NCBI GenBank assembly: GCA_963846885.1
Contig: CAWJXS010000007.1
Coordinates: forward strand, 186,001-250,000
Length of the DNA stretch: 64,000 bases
Reading direction: 5' to 3'
Source of the DNA: RPQJ01 sp963846885
GTDB taxonomy: Bacteria; Pseudomonadota; Gammaproteobacteria; Steroidobacterales; Steroidobacteraceae
The notes under the pieces were generated by a model. It was not told the origin of the DNA. It ran no database searches and saw only the letters and a program-made list of their open reading frames with translations. A program made the position numbers and the translations under genes. Positions 47,400 to 56,615 of this stretch are shown piece after piece (the first letter of the stretch is position 1; every line of letters begins with the position of its first letter).

Positions 47400-47999
47400 G
47401 TGCCGGGTGGTTATTTGCCGAGAATCAACCGCGGCGGACGACGCTGGACGCTGGCAGCGGGCGCTACCGGAACCGCCGGCGAGACGATCCGCATCCTCGG
47501 CATCGATCCCGGGTCGCAGGCGACTGGTTTCGGCATCATCGACTGGCAGGACGGCGCAGCACGCTACGTGGCGAGCGGTGCCATCCGGACCCGCGGCGAG
47601 GCTTTCCCGCCCCGTTTGCGGCAGATCTTCGATGGCGTGCAGGAACTCGTGCGCCAGTACCAGCCAGCCGAAGTCGCGATCGAGCGCGTGTTCATGCATC
47701 GCAATGCCGACAGCGCCCTCAAGCTGGGCCAGGCGCGGGGTGCGGCCATCTGTGGCGTGTTCTCCAACGTGTCGGCGTTGTATGAATACGCGCCGCGTGA
47801 GGTGAAACTGGCGATCGTGGGGCAGGGCGGCGCACAGAAGGAACAGGTTCAGCTGATGGTGATGTCTTTGCTCAAGCTGCAGGGCGAACTCGGTCCCGAC
47901 GCCGCGGATGCGATCGGGCTCGCGTTGTGCCACGCGTATTCGCGCGGCGCGAAGCAAGCCGTCGATGCCTCGCTGGCCCTGCTCGAGGTGCGGTCTTGA
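47400..47999 (+). CDS. ruvC: Crossover junction endodeoxyribonuclease RuvC
   Basis: Holliday-junction resolvase. Catalytic acidic residues are in ILGIDPGSQATGFG, VAIERVFMHRNADSA and GPDAADAIGLALCHAY. There is no ATG near the conserved start: the core begins at ETIRILGIDPG. In-frame candidates are GTG 47400 and TTG 47415 (with GGGTGG as a possible ribosome site), which add about 20-27 residues of non-conserved sequence. The expected length is about 173 aa from the core. TATCAT at 47371 may be the -10 box. Stop overlaps ruvA. Confidence 0.92.
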   Translation: MPGGYLPRINRGGRRWTLAAGATGTAGETIRILGIDPGSQATGFGIIDWQDGAARYVASGAIRTRGEAFPPRLRQIFDGVQELVRQYQPAEVAIERVFMHRNADSALKLGQARGAAICGVFSNVSALYEYAPREVKLAIVGQGGAQKEQVQLMVMSLLKLQGELGPDAADAIGLALCHAYSRGAKQAVDASLALLEVRS

Positions 48000-48601
48000 T
48001 CGGATTCCTGCGCGGCAAGCTCGCCGCCAAGCACCCGCCGGTGCTGCTGCTGGACGTCGGCGGCGTCGGCTACGAAGTCGAAGCGCCGATGTCGACGTTC
48101 TACGGGCTGCCCGGCGTTGGCGCCGACGTCATGCTGCACACGCACCTGGTGGTGCGCGAAGATGCCCACATCCTGTTCGGGTTCGGCACCGAGCGTGAAC
48201 GCAGCCTGTTCCGCGAAGTGATCAAGATCTCGGGCGTCGGGCCGCGCATTGCCCTGGGCATCCTGTCTGGCATCACGGTCGACGAGTTCCATCGTTGCGT
48301 CGAGGCGCAGGATGCCGCCGCGCTCACGCGCATTCCGGGAATCGGCCGCAAGACGGCCGAGCGCCTGATCATCGAAATGCGCGACCGCCTGAAGGTCCTG
48401 GCCACGGGCCAGCCGTTCGAAGTGCGCGGCGCCGCCGGCGCCACGGCGACAGGGCCCAACCCGCAGGCAGAAGCCTTCAGCGCGCTGGTGGCGCTGGGCT
48501 ACAAGCCGGCCGAAGTCACGCGCCTGCTGCAGAAGATCGATCCGTCCGTGACCACCACCGAAGACCTCATCCGCCACGCGCTGCGCGCGACCAGCGGCTG
48601 A
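47996..48601 (+). CDS. ruvA: Holliday junction DNA helicase subunit RuvA
   Basis: A 201-residue protein from a TTG start that overlaps the ruvC stop (TTGA). N-terminal OB fold MIGFLRGKLAAKHPPVLLLD, helix-hairpin-helix motifs ISGVGPRIALGILSG and IPGIGRKTAERLIIEMRD, and the C-terminal RuvB-contacting domain (ALVALGYKPAEVTRLLQKI). It recognises the junction and loads RuvB. Confidence 0.95.
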   Translation: MIGFLRGKLAAKHPPVLLLDVGGVGYEVEAPMSTFYGLPGVGADVMLHTHLVVREDAHILFGFGTERERSLFREVIKISGVGPRIALGILSGITVDEFHRCVEAQDAAALTRIPGIGRKTAERLIIEMRDRLKVLATGQPFEVRGAAGATATGPNPQAEAFSALVALGYKPAEVTRLLQKIDPSVTTTEDLIRHALRATSG

Positions 48602-48617
48602 CGCGCCAGGACTGCCC

Positions 48618-49664
48618 GTGACGATAGAACCCGATCGCGTCGTATCCGCCGCCGGCCAGCGCGAGGAAGAAGTCTACGACCGCGCGGTGCGGCCGAAGAC
48701 GCTCGCCGATTACGTGGGCCAGCCCGCGATGAAAGCGCAGATGGAAATCTTCATCGCCGCCGCCCGCAAGCGCGGCGAGTCGCTCGACCACACCTTGATC
48801 TTCGGTCCGCCCGGTCTGGGCAAGACCACGCTCGCGCACGTGATCGCCAACGAACTCGGCGTGGGTTTCAAGCAGACGTCGGGACCGGTGCTCGAGCGCG
48901 CGGGCGATCTCGCTGCGCTGCTCACGAACCTGCAGCCGAACGAAATCCTGTTCGTCGACGAGATCCACCGGCTGAGCCCGGTCGTCGAGGAAATCCTCTA
49001 CCCCGCGCTGGAAGACTTCCAGCTCGACATCATGATCGGCGAGGGGCCTGGCGCGCGCTCGATCAAGATCGACCTGCCGCCGTTCACACTGGTCGGCGCC
49101 ACGACCCGCGCAGGGCTGCTCACGTCGCCATTGCGCGATCGCTTCGGCATCGTGCAGCGCCTCGAGTTTTACGGGCACGACGAACTGCAGCGCATCGTGC
49201 AGCGCTCCGCCGGCATCCTCGGGGTGCCCACCGATACGGAAGGCGCGGCGCAGATTGCCACGCGCTCCCGCGGCACGCCCCGGATCGCCAACCGCCTGCT
49301 GCGGCGCGTGCGCGATTACGCCGAGGTCAAGGCCGGTGGCCGGATCACGCAGGAAGTTGCGCGGGCCGCGCTCGACCTGCTCGACGTCGACCCGCAGGGC
49401 TTCGATCCGATGGACCGGCGCCTGATGCTGACCATCATCGAGAAATTCGACGGCGGCCCCGTGGGTGTCGACAGTCTCGCCGCGGCGCTCGGCGAAGAGC
49501 GCGGCACCATCGAGGACGTGATCGAGCCGTTCCTGATCCAGCAGGGGTACATCATGCGCACGGCCCGCGGCCGGGTGGCTGCACGCAACGCGTACCTGCA
49601 TTTTGGCCTGACGCCGCCGGCCATCGAAGCCCGGCCGGCCAACCTGGGCCTGTTCGAAGGCTGA
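48618..49664 (+). CDS. ruvB: Holliday junction branch-migration ATPase RuvB
   Basis: A 348-residue AAA+ motor. Walker A IFGPPGLGKTTLAHVIA, Walker B ILFVDEIHRLSPV, sensor 1 LVGATTRAGLLTSPLRDRFG, and the C-terminal winged helix (DVIEPFLIQQGYIMRTARGR). GTG start at 48618, 16 bp after ruvA. Completes ruvCAB in the usual order. Confidence 0.96.
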   Translation: MTIEPDRVVSAAGQREEEVYDRAVRPKTLADYVGQPAMKAQMEIFIAAARKRGESLDHTLIFGPPGLGKTTLAHVIANELGVGFKQTSGPVLERAGDLAALLTNLQPNEILFVDEIHRLSPVVEEILYPALEDFQLDIMIGEGPGARSIKIDLPPFTLVGATTRAGLLTSPLRDRFGIVQRLEFYGHDELQRIVQRSAGILGVPTDTEGAAQIATRSRGTPRIANRLLRRVRDYAEVKAGGRITQEVARAALDLLDVDPQGFDPMDRRLMLTIIEKFDGGPVGVDSLAAALGEERGTIEDVIEPFLIQQGYIMRTARGRVAARNAYLHFGLTPPAIEARPANLGLFEG

Positions 49665-49683
49665 AACCGAAGGACATCCAAGC

Positions 49684-50361
49684 ATGATCGGTGAGCATTC
49701 CATCCTCGACCTGCTGCTGCAGGCGAGTCTCGTCGTGCAGCTGGTCATGCTGCTGCTCATCGGTGCGTCGGTCGCTTCGTGGGCGATCATCCTGTCGAAG
49801 CGCAAGCTGCTGAACGACTCACGCCGCGCAGCGGAAGATTTCGAAGGCCAGTTCTGGTCCGGCGGCGACCTCGCGGCGTTGTACAAATCCCTCGAAGGCG
49901 GCGCCCATACCGGGATGGCGGATATCTTCGTCTCCGGCTTTCGTGAGTTCTCGCGCCTGCGCGCGCAGCTGGGCCTCGCCGGCAGTCCGCTGCTCGACGC
50001 CAGCCGGCGTGCGATGAAGATCGCGCAGCTCAAGGAAACGGACCGCCTCGAGCAGAACCTTTCCACGCTGGCGACCATCGGCTCGACCAGTCCTTACGTA
50101 GGACTCTTCGGCACCGTGTGGGGCATCCTCACGGCCTTCCAGGCGCTGGGCAACGTGCAGCAGGCGACGCTCGCGACCGTGGCCCCTGCCATCGCCGAGG
50201 CCCTCATCGCCACGGCGATGGGCCTGTTCGCGGCGATCCCGGCGGTCATCGCCTACAACCGCTACGCGGACCAGGTCAGCCGCCTCGAGCTGCGCTACGA
50301 CACCTTCACCGAGGAACTCTCAGCCATCCTGCAGCGCCACGCCGGCGGCATGCAGGGCTGA
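49684..50361 (+). CDS. tolQ: Tol-Pal system proton channel TolQ
   Basis: A 225-residue inner-membrane protein with three helices (VVQLVMLLLIGASVASWAII near the N-terminus; FGTVWGILTAFQAL and ATAMGLFAAIPAVIAYN later). TIGSTSPYVGLFGTVWGI is the TolQ/ExbB/MotA signature. It powers TolA with TolR. The thioesterase ybgC, often before tolQ, is not here; ruvB is directly upstream. Confidence 0.95.
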   Translation: MIGEHSILDLLLQASLVVQLVMLLLIGASVASWAIILSKRKLLNDSRRAAEDFEGQFWSGGDLAALYKSLEGGAHTGMADIFVSGFREFSRLRAQLGLAGSPLLDASRRAMKIAQLKETDRLEQNLSTLATIGSTSPYVGLFGTVWGILTAFQALGNVQQATLATVAPAIAEALIATAMGLFAAIPAVIAYNRYADQVSRLELRYDTFTEELSAILQRHAGGMQG

Positions 50362-50376
50362 CGCCGGGAGCCACCC

Positions 50377-50817
50377 ATGCCGCGCAGTCGCAACCGCAAG
50401 CTGATGGGCGAGATCAACGTCGTGCCCTACATCGACGTGATGCTGGTGCTGCTGATCATCTTCATGGTGACGGCGCCGATGCTGAGCCAGGGCATCAAGG
50501 TGGACTTGCCGGAGGCGGCGGCGGAACCCATCGAGCCCGACGATCTCGAGCCGTTGCTGCTCAGCGTCGACAGCGCCGGCGCGATGTACCTGAACCTGGG
50601 CGACCCGAAACGGGCACTGGACGAAGAAAAGCTGCTGGAAGTGGCCAGCGCGGCGCTGCGCCGGGAACCCAAGCGTCCCGTATTGGTCAAGGCAGACAAG
50701 GCCGTGCCATATGGGCGCGTGGTGGAGGGCATGGTGTTGCTGCAGCAGGCGGGTGCGAAGAAGGTCGGGTTCGTCACGGAGCCGTTGTCCGCGAATCGCG
50801 GATCCGGTGCGCGCTGA
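50377..50817 (+). CDS. tolR: Tol-Pal system protein TolR
   Basis: A 146-residue ExbD/TolR-family protein. A short cytoplasmic start (MPRSRNRKLMGEINVVPYID) precedes one membrane helix holding the proton-carrying Asp (YIDVMLVLLIIFMVTAP), and a periplasmic domain ends in MVLLQQAGAKKVGFVTEP. 15 bp after tolQ. Confidence 0.95.
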   Translation: MPRSRNRKLMGEINVVPYIDVMLVLLIIFMVTAPMLSQGIKVDLPEAAAEPIEPDDLEPLLLSVDSAGAMYLNLGDPKRALDEEKLLEVASAALRREPKRPVLVKADKAVPYGRVVEGMVLLQQAGAKKVGFVTEPLSANRGSGAR

Positions 50818-50821
50818 CGGA

Positions 50822-51745
50822 ATGCCGTCCGCCGCTAGCGAACGGATGCGGCCCTGGATCGGGTCGGTCATCGTCCATGGCGTGATCGTCGCGGTGCTGG
50901 CGCTTGCCGCCGTGCAATGGCGCGCCGACCCCAAGCCAGAGCAGCTTGCGATCGAAGGCAACGTGGTGCGCTACGAAGACCTGCCGTCGTCCGTGAAGGC
51001 CGGCCGGCCCTTGCGTGAACCCGCTCCGGTGCCAGAGCCGGCGCAACAGCCGGCGCCGCGCCCGACGCCCGAGCCTGAACCCGTGGTGCAACCCCAGCCG
51101 GTCGTCACGCCCGAGCCCGATCCGGCGCTTGCGCAACAGCAGGCGCAGGCCGCCGCCGAGGCCAAAGCCAAAGCCCAGGCCGACGCAAAAGCACGGGCGG
51201 AAGCAGCGGCCGTGCGGCTGGAAACCGAACGGTCGCAGGCCGCGGCAAAGCAAGCGCGCGATGCAGCCGCACTGGCCGCAAAGGAGCGGGCTGCCGCCGA
51301 GGACCAGCGCAAGCAGGAAGAACAGCGCAAGCAGGCCGCCGCCGAGGCGAAGCTCAAGCAGGCGGAGCAGGAAAAGGCAGCCGCTGCGGCACGCGCGAAA
51401 GCCGCGAAGCAAGCCGACTTGCAGCGGGCGCTCGAGGACGAAGAAGCCGGCGAGGCCCTGGCGCGCTCCGGTGTCGTCGACGAGTACCGCACGCTGCTGA
51501 TCCAGACGATCGAGCGCAACTGGAACCGGCCGGCCACGGCCCGTCCCGGGTTGGAGTGCACCTTGAATGTCACGCAGGCGACGGGTGGCACCGTGCTCGA
51601 CGTCAAGATCGGCGACTGCAACGGCGACCAGGCCGTGCGCGAATCGGTCGCCAATGCGGTGTATCGTTCTTCGCCACTGCCGGCGCCGCGCGATGCGCGC
51701 GCCTTCGAGCGCCGGCTGGTCATCGTCTTCAAGCCTACGGAGTAA
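50822..51745 (+). CDS. tolA: Tol-Pal system spanning protein TolA
   Basis: A 307-residue protein: N-terminal membrane helix (IVHGVIVAVLALAAVQW), a Pro-rich stretch (PEPAQQPAPRPTPEPEP), a long Ala/Lys/Glu coiled helix (AAAEAKAKAQADAKARAEAA and on), and a C-terminal domain (YRTLLIQTIERNWNRPA; LECTLNVTQATGG). It links the TolQR motor to Pal and TolB. ATG at 50822 was chosen; an in-frame GTG five codons earlier would overlap tolR. Confidence 0.93.
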   Translation: MPSAASERMRPWIGSVIVHGVIVAVLALAAVQWRADPKPEQLAIEGNVVRYEDLPSSVKAGRPLREPAPVPEPAQQPAPRPTPEPEPVVQPQPVVTPEPDPALAQQQAQAAAEAKAKAQADAKARAEAAAVRLETERSQAAAKQARDAAALAAKERAAAEDQRKQEEQRKQAAAEAKLKQAEQEKAAAAARAKAAKQADLQRALEDEEAGEALARSGVVDEYRTLLIQTIERNWNRPATARPGLECTLNVTQATGGTVLDVKIGDCNGDQAVRESVANAVYRSSPLPAPRDARAFERRLVIVFKPTE

Positions 51746-51752
51746 GCCCCGC

Positions 51753-53096
51753 ATGAGTTCCCAACGCGCGACTGCGCGTCCAGCCTTCTTCCAAGCGGCC
51801 CAATTGCGGGCCTGGCTCGTCGTAGCTGGCGTGCTGCTGTTCGCCACCAGTGCGCAGGCGCAATTGCGGCTCGACATCACGCAGGGCGTGCGCGATGCGG
51901 TGCCGATCGCCGTCGTGCCTTTCGGCGGCCAGGCCGAAGGCGGCTCCGGCGACGTTGCCGCCGTCATCGCGGGCGACCTGCAGCTCAGCGGACGTTTCAA
52001 GCCCCTCGAGCGCCGCGACCTCGTGGCGCGCCCCACCCAGGGCGCGCAGGTGCGCTTCGAGGACTGGCGGCTGCTCAAATCGGATTTCCTGGTGATTGGA
52101 CGGGTCGAACCTGCGGCCAACGGACTCGCGGTCGAGTTCGAACTGTTCAACGTGCAGACCGGGCAGTCGCTGCTCACGCAGCGACTGCTCACCACTGAGC
52201 GCGGCTTGCGCGGCACCGCGCACCGCATCGCCGACCTGATCTTCGAACGCCTGACGGGCATTCCCGGCGCGTTCTCCACGCGCATCGCGTACGTTGCCGT
52301 GGACGGGCGACCGCCGGCGCAACGCTACCGACTGATCGTCGCGGATGCCGACGGGTTCGGCCCGCGCACCATCACCGAGTCGGGGCTGCCGATCATGTCG
52401 CCGGCGTGGTCGCCCGATGGCCAAAGCCTCGCGTACGTGTCGTTCGAGGGCAAGGCGTCGGCCATCTACGTGCAGCGGCTGGCCACCGGCGAGCGGCGGC
52501 GCGTGTCGGCCCGCGCAGGCATCAACGGCGCGCCTGCCTGGTCGCCGGACGGGCGCAAACTTGCGCTGACCCTCTCGCGCGACGCCAACCTGGACATCTA
52601 CGTGCTCGACCTCGCGACGCAGGGCCTCACCCGGCTGACGACGGACAACGCGATCGACACCGAGCCGGAGTGGTCGCGGGACGGCGCGAGCATCTATTTC
52701 ACGTCCGACCGCGCCGGCAACGCGCAGATCTACCGCATCGGGGCCGCGGCGGGCCAGGAACCGCAGCGACTCACCTTCACCAACGGGTACAACGCGCGTC
52801 CGCGCGTGGCGCCCGACGGCGAGTCGCTGGCCCTCGTCACGCTCGACCGCGGCAACTATCGGATCGCCACGCTTGATTTCAAGACCCGCAACCTGCACGT
52901 GCTCACCGACGGCCGGCAGGACGAAGCACCGAGTTTTGCCCCGAACGGGGCGACGATCATCTACGCCACCCAGGCCGGTCCGCGGGGGTCCCTGGCCATG
53001 GTCTCGGCCGACGGCAGGTTCCAGCAGCGGCTCAGCTCCGATACGGGCGACGTCCGCGAGCCGGTCTGGTCGCCTTTCCCCGCGTCGCCACGGTGA
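51753..53096 (+). CDS. tolB: Tol-Pal periplasmic beta-propeller TolB
   Basis: A 447-residue protein with a signal peptide (AWLVVAGVLLFATSAQA). It has the TolB amino domain (DAVPIAVVPFGGQAEGGSGD) and a six-bladed propeller with repeats such as SPAWSPDGQSLAYVSFEGK and APAWSPDGRKLALTLSRD. It regulates contact between Pal and TolA. 7 bp after tolA. Confidence 0.95.
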   Translation: MSSQRATARPAFFQAAQLRAWLVVAGVLLFATSAQAQLRLDITQGVRDAVPIAVVPFGGQAEGGSGDVAAVIAGDLQLSGRFKPLERRDLVARPTQGAQVRFEDWRLLKSDFLVIGRVEPAANGLAVEFELFNVQTGQSLLTQRLLTTERGLRGTAHRIADLIFERLTGIPGAFSTRIAYVAVDGRPPAQRYRLIVADADGFGPRTITESGLPIMSPAWSPDGQSLAYVSFEGKASAIYVQRLATGERRRVSARAGINGAPAWSPDGRKLALTLSRDANLDIYVLDLATQGLTRLTTDNAIDTEPEWSRDGASIYFTSDRAGNAQIYRIGAAAGQEPQRLTFTNGYNARPRVAPDGESLALVTLDRGNYRIATLDFKTRNLHVLTDGRQDEAPSFAPNGATIIYATQAGPRGSLAMVSADGRFQQRLSSDTGDVREPVWSPFPASPR

Positions 53097-53150
53097 AGCC
53101 CGGCGGCACGCAAGGTATCATTCGCGCACATTCCCAGGAGTTCGAAGACC

Positions 53151-53690
53151 ATGAAGTGGACCCATGTCCTTGCCTTGAGCCTGCTCGCCGTTGGCCTGAC
53201 CGCCTGCACCAAGCCAAAGCAGGTGCAGCCCGAGGCGACGACGGCGGCGCCGGCGGAGACCGGCGCGCAGACCAGTGGCGTCGGCATGGAGACGGGCCCG
53301 GCGACCGGCGCTGCCGGCGCGATGAGCGCCGCCCAGCAGCAGGCACTCGCCGCGCTCCAGTCGCGCAATATCGTCTATTTTGAATTCGACGCCAGCGAGA
53401 TCCGCAGCGACTACGTCAGCGTCGTCGCGGCCCACGCGGCGTACCTCACCAAGTACCCGACGGCGCGCGTGCGTCTCGAGGGACACACCGACGAGCGCGG
53501 CTCGCGCGAATACAACATCGGCCTCGGTGAGCGCCGTGCGCAGACGGTGCGCAAGGCGCTGCTGTTGCAGGGCGTCAAGGAAGCACAGGTCACCACGGTC
53601 AGCTACGGTGAGGAGCGCCCGGCGGTCGAAGGCTCGGACGAATCGGCGTTTGCACAGAACCGTCGCGTCGAACTCGTCCAGGGGCCCTGA
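53151..53690 (+). CDS. pal: Peptidoglycan-associated lipoprotein Pal
   Basis: A 179-residue OmpA-like lipoprotein. Lipobox AVGLTAC, a Thr/Ala/Gly-rich tether, and a peptidoglycan-binding domain with IVYFEFDASEIRSDY, VRLEGHTDERGSREYNIGLG (diaminopimelate-binding Asp and Arg) and SYGEERPAV. AGGAG lies 11 bp before the ATG. Confidence 0.96.
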   Translation: MKWTHVLALSLLAVGLTACTKPKQVQPEATTAAPAETGAQTSGVGMETGPATGAAGAMSAAQQQALAALQSRNIVYFEFDASEIRSDYVSVVAAHAAYLTKYPTARVRLEGHTDERGSREYNIGLGERRAQTVRKALLLQGVKEAQVTTVSYGEERPAVEGSDESAFAQNRRVELVQGP

Positions 53691-53694
53691 ACCG

Positions 53695-54447
53695 ATGAAG
53701 ACCCTTCTGCGCATTGGCTGTGTGCTGCCGGCGCTGCTGTGCGGCACGCTCGTCCATGCGACTGCCAGCAACAAGGAACTGGAGGCGCGCGCCAACGCCG
53801 GCGACCAGCGCCTCGACTCGCTCGAGACGCGTGTCAACCAGTCGCTGCTCGACCTGCAGCGGCAGATCGAGAAATCGCAGCAGGAGCTGCGCAACCTGCG
53901 GGGCCAGATCGAGGAAGCGCGCCACCAGCTCGATTCGCTGCAACAGCAGCAGCGTGACCTGTATGGCGACGTCGATCGGCGCCTGCTCGTGATCGAAAAC
54001 GGCGCCGGCGGCGGCACGCCCGTCGCTGGGGGCGGTGCAACGCGCGCACCGGACGCGGTATTCGCGGACGAATCGTCCGTCTATGGCGAAGCGTTCGCCG
54101 CGATGAAGGCGGGCCGTTACGAAGAAGCGGTGCGCGGCTTCCAGATGTACCTCGCCAAGTATCCGCGTGGACCGCGCGCCGACAACGCGACCTACTGGCT
54201 GGGTGAAGCACATTTCGTCCAGTCGCAGTTCGAGGATGCGCTCAAGGCCTTCCAGGCCGTCGCTGCCTTTCCCGAATCGCGTCGCCTGCCGGATGCGATG
54301 TACAAGGTTGCGCTGTCCCAGTACGAGCTCAAGGCGTTCAAGAACGCCCGCGCCACGCTCAACAAGGTCGTGTCGACCTATCCGGACTCGGAAGCGGCGA
54401 AGCAGGCGCAGGTGAAGCTCGGCATGATGAACGCCGAGGGCCGGTGA
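53695..54447 (+). CDS. cpoB: Cell-division coordinator CpoB (YbgF)
   Basis: A 250-residue protein with a signal peptide (IGCVLPALLCGTLVHA). A coiled coil spans residues 30-100 (LDLQRQIEKSQQELRNLRGQ), and three C-terminal TPRs begin YGEAFAAMKAGRYEEAVRGF. It couples Tol energy state to PBP1B-driven septal synthesis. It starts 4 bp after pal and overlaps queE (ATGA-like GTGA junction at 54444). Confidence 0.94.
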   Translation: MKTLLRIGCVLPALLCGTLVHATASNKELEARANAGDQRLDSLETRVNQSLLDLQRQIEKSQQELRNLRGQIEEARHQLDSLQQQQRDLYGDVDRRLLVIENGAGGGTPVAGGGATRAPDAVFADESSVYGEAFAAMKAGRYEEAVRGFQMYLAKYPRGPRADNATYWLGEAHFVQSQFEDALKAFQAVAAFPESRRLPDAMYKVALSQYELKAFKNARATLNKVVSTYPDSEAAKQAQVKLGMMNAEGR

Positions 54448-55085
54448 GCCGGCTCAAGGTCACTGAGACGTTCGTCTCGATCCAGGGCGAAGCCGACGCC
54501 GTCGGCTGGCCCACGCTGTTCATCCGGCTGACCGGGTGCCCGCTGCGCTGCGTGTACTGCGACACGCAATATTCGTTCTACGGCGGTGAGTGGCAACAGA
54601 TCGACGCGCTCATCGAGACGGCGCGGCAGAGCGGCGTGCATCACGTGTGCGTCACCGGCGGCGAGCCGCTGGCACAAAAGGCCTGCCTGGAACTCCTCAC
54701 CGGTCTCTGCGACGCCGGGTTCGCAGTCTCGCTCGAGACGAGCGGGGCACTCGACGTCGGGGCCGTGGATCCACGGGTCAGTCGCGTCGTCGATCTCAAG
54801 ACGCCCGGGTCGGGCGAAGTCCAGCGCAACAAGCTCGCCAATCTCGACGTGCTCAATGCACGCGACCAGCTCAAGTTCGTGCTGTGTTCGCGTGCCGACT
54901 ACGAATGGGCGCGCGATCTGCTGCGCGCGCGCACGGAACCCCTGCCAGCGCAGGTGCTTTTCTCGCCGGTCTGGGGTGAGGTGGCGCCGCGCGACCTCGC
55001 TGAATGGATCCTGGCCGACCGACTCGCAGTGCGGCTGCAGGTGCAACTGCACAAGGTTCTCTGGGGCAACGAGCCGGGACGATGA
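54444..55085 (+). CDS. queE: 7-carboxy-7-deazaguanine synthase QueE
   Basis: Radical-SAM enzyme of queuosine synthesis. The cluster motif is CPLRCVYCDTQY (C-x3-C-x2-C), the SAM-binding block is CVTGGEPLAQ, and the N-terminus is LKVTETFVSIQGEADAVG. 213 aa from a GTG start. Coupled to cpoB upstream and queC downstream by overlaps. Confidence 0.94.
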   Translation: MSRLKVTETFVSIQGEADAVGWPTLFIRLTGCPLRCVYCDTQYSFYGGEWQQIDALIETARQSGVHHVCVTGGEPLAQKACLELLTGLCDAGFAVSLETSGALDVGAVDPRVSRVVDLKTPGSGEVQRNKLANLDVLNARDQLKFVLCSRADYEWARDLLRARTEPLPAQVLFSPVWGEVAPRDLAEWILADRLAVRLQVQLHKVLWGNEPGR

Positions 55086-55798
55086 CGATGCCGGATCCCA
55101 TGCCCGCCGTCCCTGCGGCGAGAACAGCCATCGTGCTGGTTTCGGGTGGCCTCGACTCCGCGACGTGCCTGGCCATCGCGCGCGCCGAGGGCTATCGCTG
55201 CCATGCGCTCAGCTTCCAGTACGGGCAACGGCATTGCGCCGAACTCGATGCGGCCGCCCGCGTCGCCGCGCAGTTGGGGGCGGTCGAACACCGCGTCATG
55301 CGGATCGACCTCGCCGCTTTCGGCGGGTCGGCACTGACAGATGCCTCCATCGCCGTGCCGGAGAACGGGGCGGTCGGCGCCAGCGCCATTCCTGTGACTT
55401 ACGTGCCTGCCCGCAATACGGTGTTCCTGTCCTTCGCACTCGCCTGGGCCGAGGTGCTGCAGGCGCACGACATCTTCATCGGCGTCAATGCGGTGGATTA
55501 TTCGGGGTACCCGGACTGCCGTCCCGAGTTCATAGCGGCCTTTGCGCACATGGCGAATCTCGCCACGCGCGAAGGCGTCGAGGGTCGCGAGCCCCTGCGG
55601 ATCCGGACGCCGCTGATCGACCTGACGAAGGCCGAAATCATCGGTCGCGGCACGGCTTTGGGCGTGGATTTCGGTATAACGGTCTCCTGCTACCAGGCGG
55701 ACGCGCAGGGCAGGGCCTGTGGCCGGTGCGAATCCTGCCGTTTACGCAAAGCCGGTTTTGCGGCCGCCCGCGTGGCCGATCCCACCCGCTACGTCTGA
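55082..55798 (+). CDS. queC: 7-cyano-7-deazaguanine synthase QueC
   Basis: Converts the QueE product to preQ0 using ATP and ammonia. PP-loop VLVSGGLDSATCLAIA near residue 18, VTYVPARNTVFLSFAL, VNAVDYSGYPDCR, and the C-terminal zinc site SCYQADAQGRACGRCESC (four cysteines). 238 aa. ATG overlaps the queE stop. Confidence 0.95.
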   Translation: MTMPDPMPAVPAARTAIVLVSGGLDSATCLAIARAEGYRCHALSFQYGQRHCAELDAAARVAAQLGAVEHRVMRIDLAAFGGSALTDASIAVPENGAVGASAIPVTYVPARNTVFLSFALAWAEVLQAHDIFIGVNAVDYSGYPDCRPEFIAAFAHMANLATREGVEGREPLRIRTPLIDLTKAEIIGRGTALGVDFGITVSCYQADAQGRACGRCESCRLRKAGFAAARVADPTRYV

Positions 55799-55827
55799 TC
55801 GGCTATCATTGACGGCTACCCGAAGCG

Positions 55828-55902
55828 GGGCCGTTAGCTCAGCGGTAGAGCAGCTGGCTTTTAACCAGTTGGTCGATGGTTCGATCCCATCACGGCCCAC
55901 CA
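55828..55902 (+). tRNA. tRNA-Lys (anticodon TTT)
   Basis: 75 nt. Acceptor GGGCCGT/ACGGCCC, D-arm GCTC-GAGC, anticodon loop CTTTTAA (TTT), T-arm GATGGTTCGATCCCATC, encoded CCA. It directly follows queC. TATCAT at 55804 may be a -10 box. Confidence 0.95.
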
Positions 55903-55928
55903 AAACATCGGCGAATGCGCTTTCCGGA

Positions 55929-55956
55929 TTGAGGCACCGCCCGGTCGCTGTTAAAT
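55929..55956 (+). promoter_or_regulatory. Candidate promoter of the BON-domain gene
   Basis: TTGAGG (55929-55934), a 16-bp spacer and TTAAAT (55951-55956), 38 bp before the ATG at 55995. Confidence 0.45.
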
Positions 55957-55994
55957 TGTCGGGGTCCCGTCACTTCCTCCCTACGAGAATATCC

Positions 55995-56528
55995 ATGAAG
56001 AACACGATGTTCGCCGCCTGCGCTGCAATCGCCCTCGCATTCGCCGCTCCCGCCATGGCAGAAAAGTCCGCTGGCAACAGGGTCGACGACGGCACGATTG
56101 CCACGTCGCTCAAGGCGAGCCTGGCGGCCGAGAAGGGCGTGCCGTCCGGCGACGTCAATGTCGAGGTGTACAAGGGCGTGGTGCTGCTCAGTGGCTTCGT
56201 GAAGACGCAGGCCGAAAAGGACGCAGCCGGCAAGGTTGCCAAGAACGTCAAGGACGTCGTTTCCGTGCGCAACGAGATCGCCGTGCACCCGGCCACGTCC
56301 ATGGGCACCAAGCTCGACGACACCGTGCTCGTGGGCAAGGTCAAGTCGGCTTTGGTGGATGCCAATGACGTCAAGTCCGGCCAGATCAACGTCGAAGCGC
56401 GAGGCGGTATCGTGCAGCTCGGCGGCTTCGTGACCAGCGAAAAGATGAAGAGTCGCGCGCTTGCCGTCGCGAAGGCCGTCCCGGACGTCAAGCGCGTCGA
56501 CGACGCGCTGTTCGTCAAGCCCGAGTGA
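55995..56528 (+). CDS. Periplasmic protein with two BON domains (OsmY-like)
   Basis: 177 residues with a signal peptide (ALAFAAPAMAEK) and two BON domains: one around VNVEVYKGVVLLSGFVKTQA, the other around INVEARGGIVQLGGFVTSEK. BON proteins bind membranes or respond to osmotic stress; OsmY is the best-known example. It is a single-gene unit bounded by its own promoter candidate and a strong terminator. Confidence 0.88.
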   Translation: MKNTMFAACAAIALAFAAPAMAEKSAGNRVDDGTIATSLKASLAAEKGVPSGDVNVEVYKGVVLLSGFVKTQAEKDAAGKVAKNVKDVVSVRNEIAVHPATSMGTKLDDTVLVGKVKSALVDANDVKSGQINVEARGGIVQLGGFVTSEKMKSRALAVAKAVPDVKRVDDALFVKPE

Positions 56529-56564
56529 GTGCTGCGGCTGGCTGAATGCCACCGCAATGAAGAA

Positions 56565-56593
56565 GAGGCTCCGCTTGCGGGGCCTCTTTTTTT
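56565..56593 (+). terminator. Intrinsic terminator after the BON-domain gene
   Basis: GAGGCTCCG-CTTG-CGGGGCCTC hairpin (56565-56586, one T-G pair) followed by seven T (56587-56593). Confidence 0.85.
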
Positions 56594-56615
56594 GGCAAGC
56601 CACTGAGGACGCGAC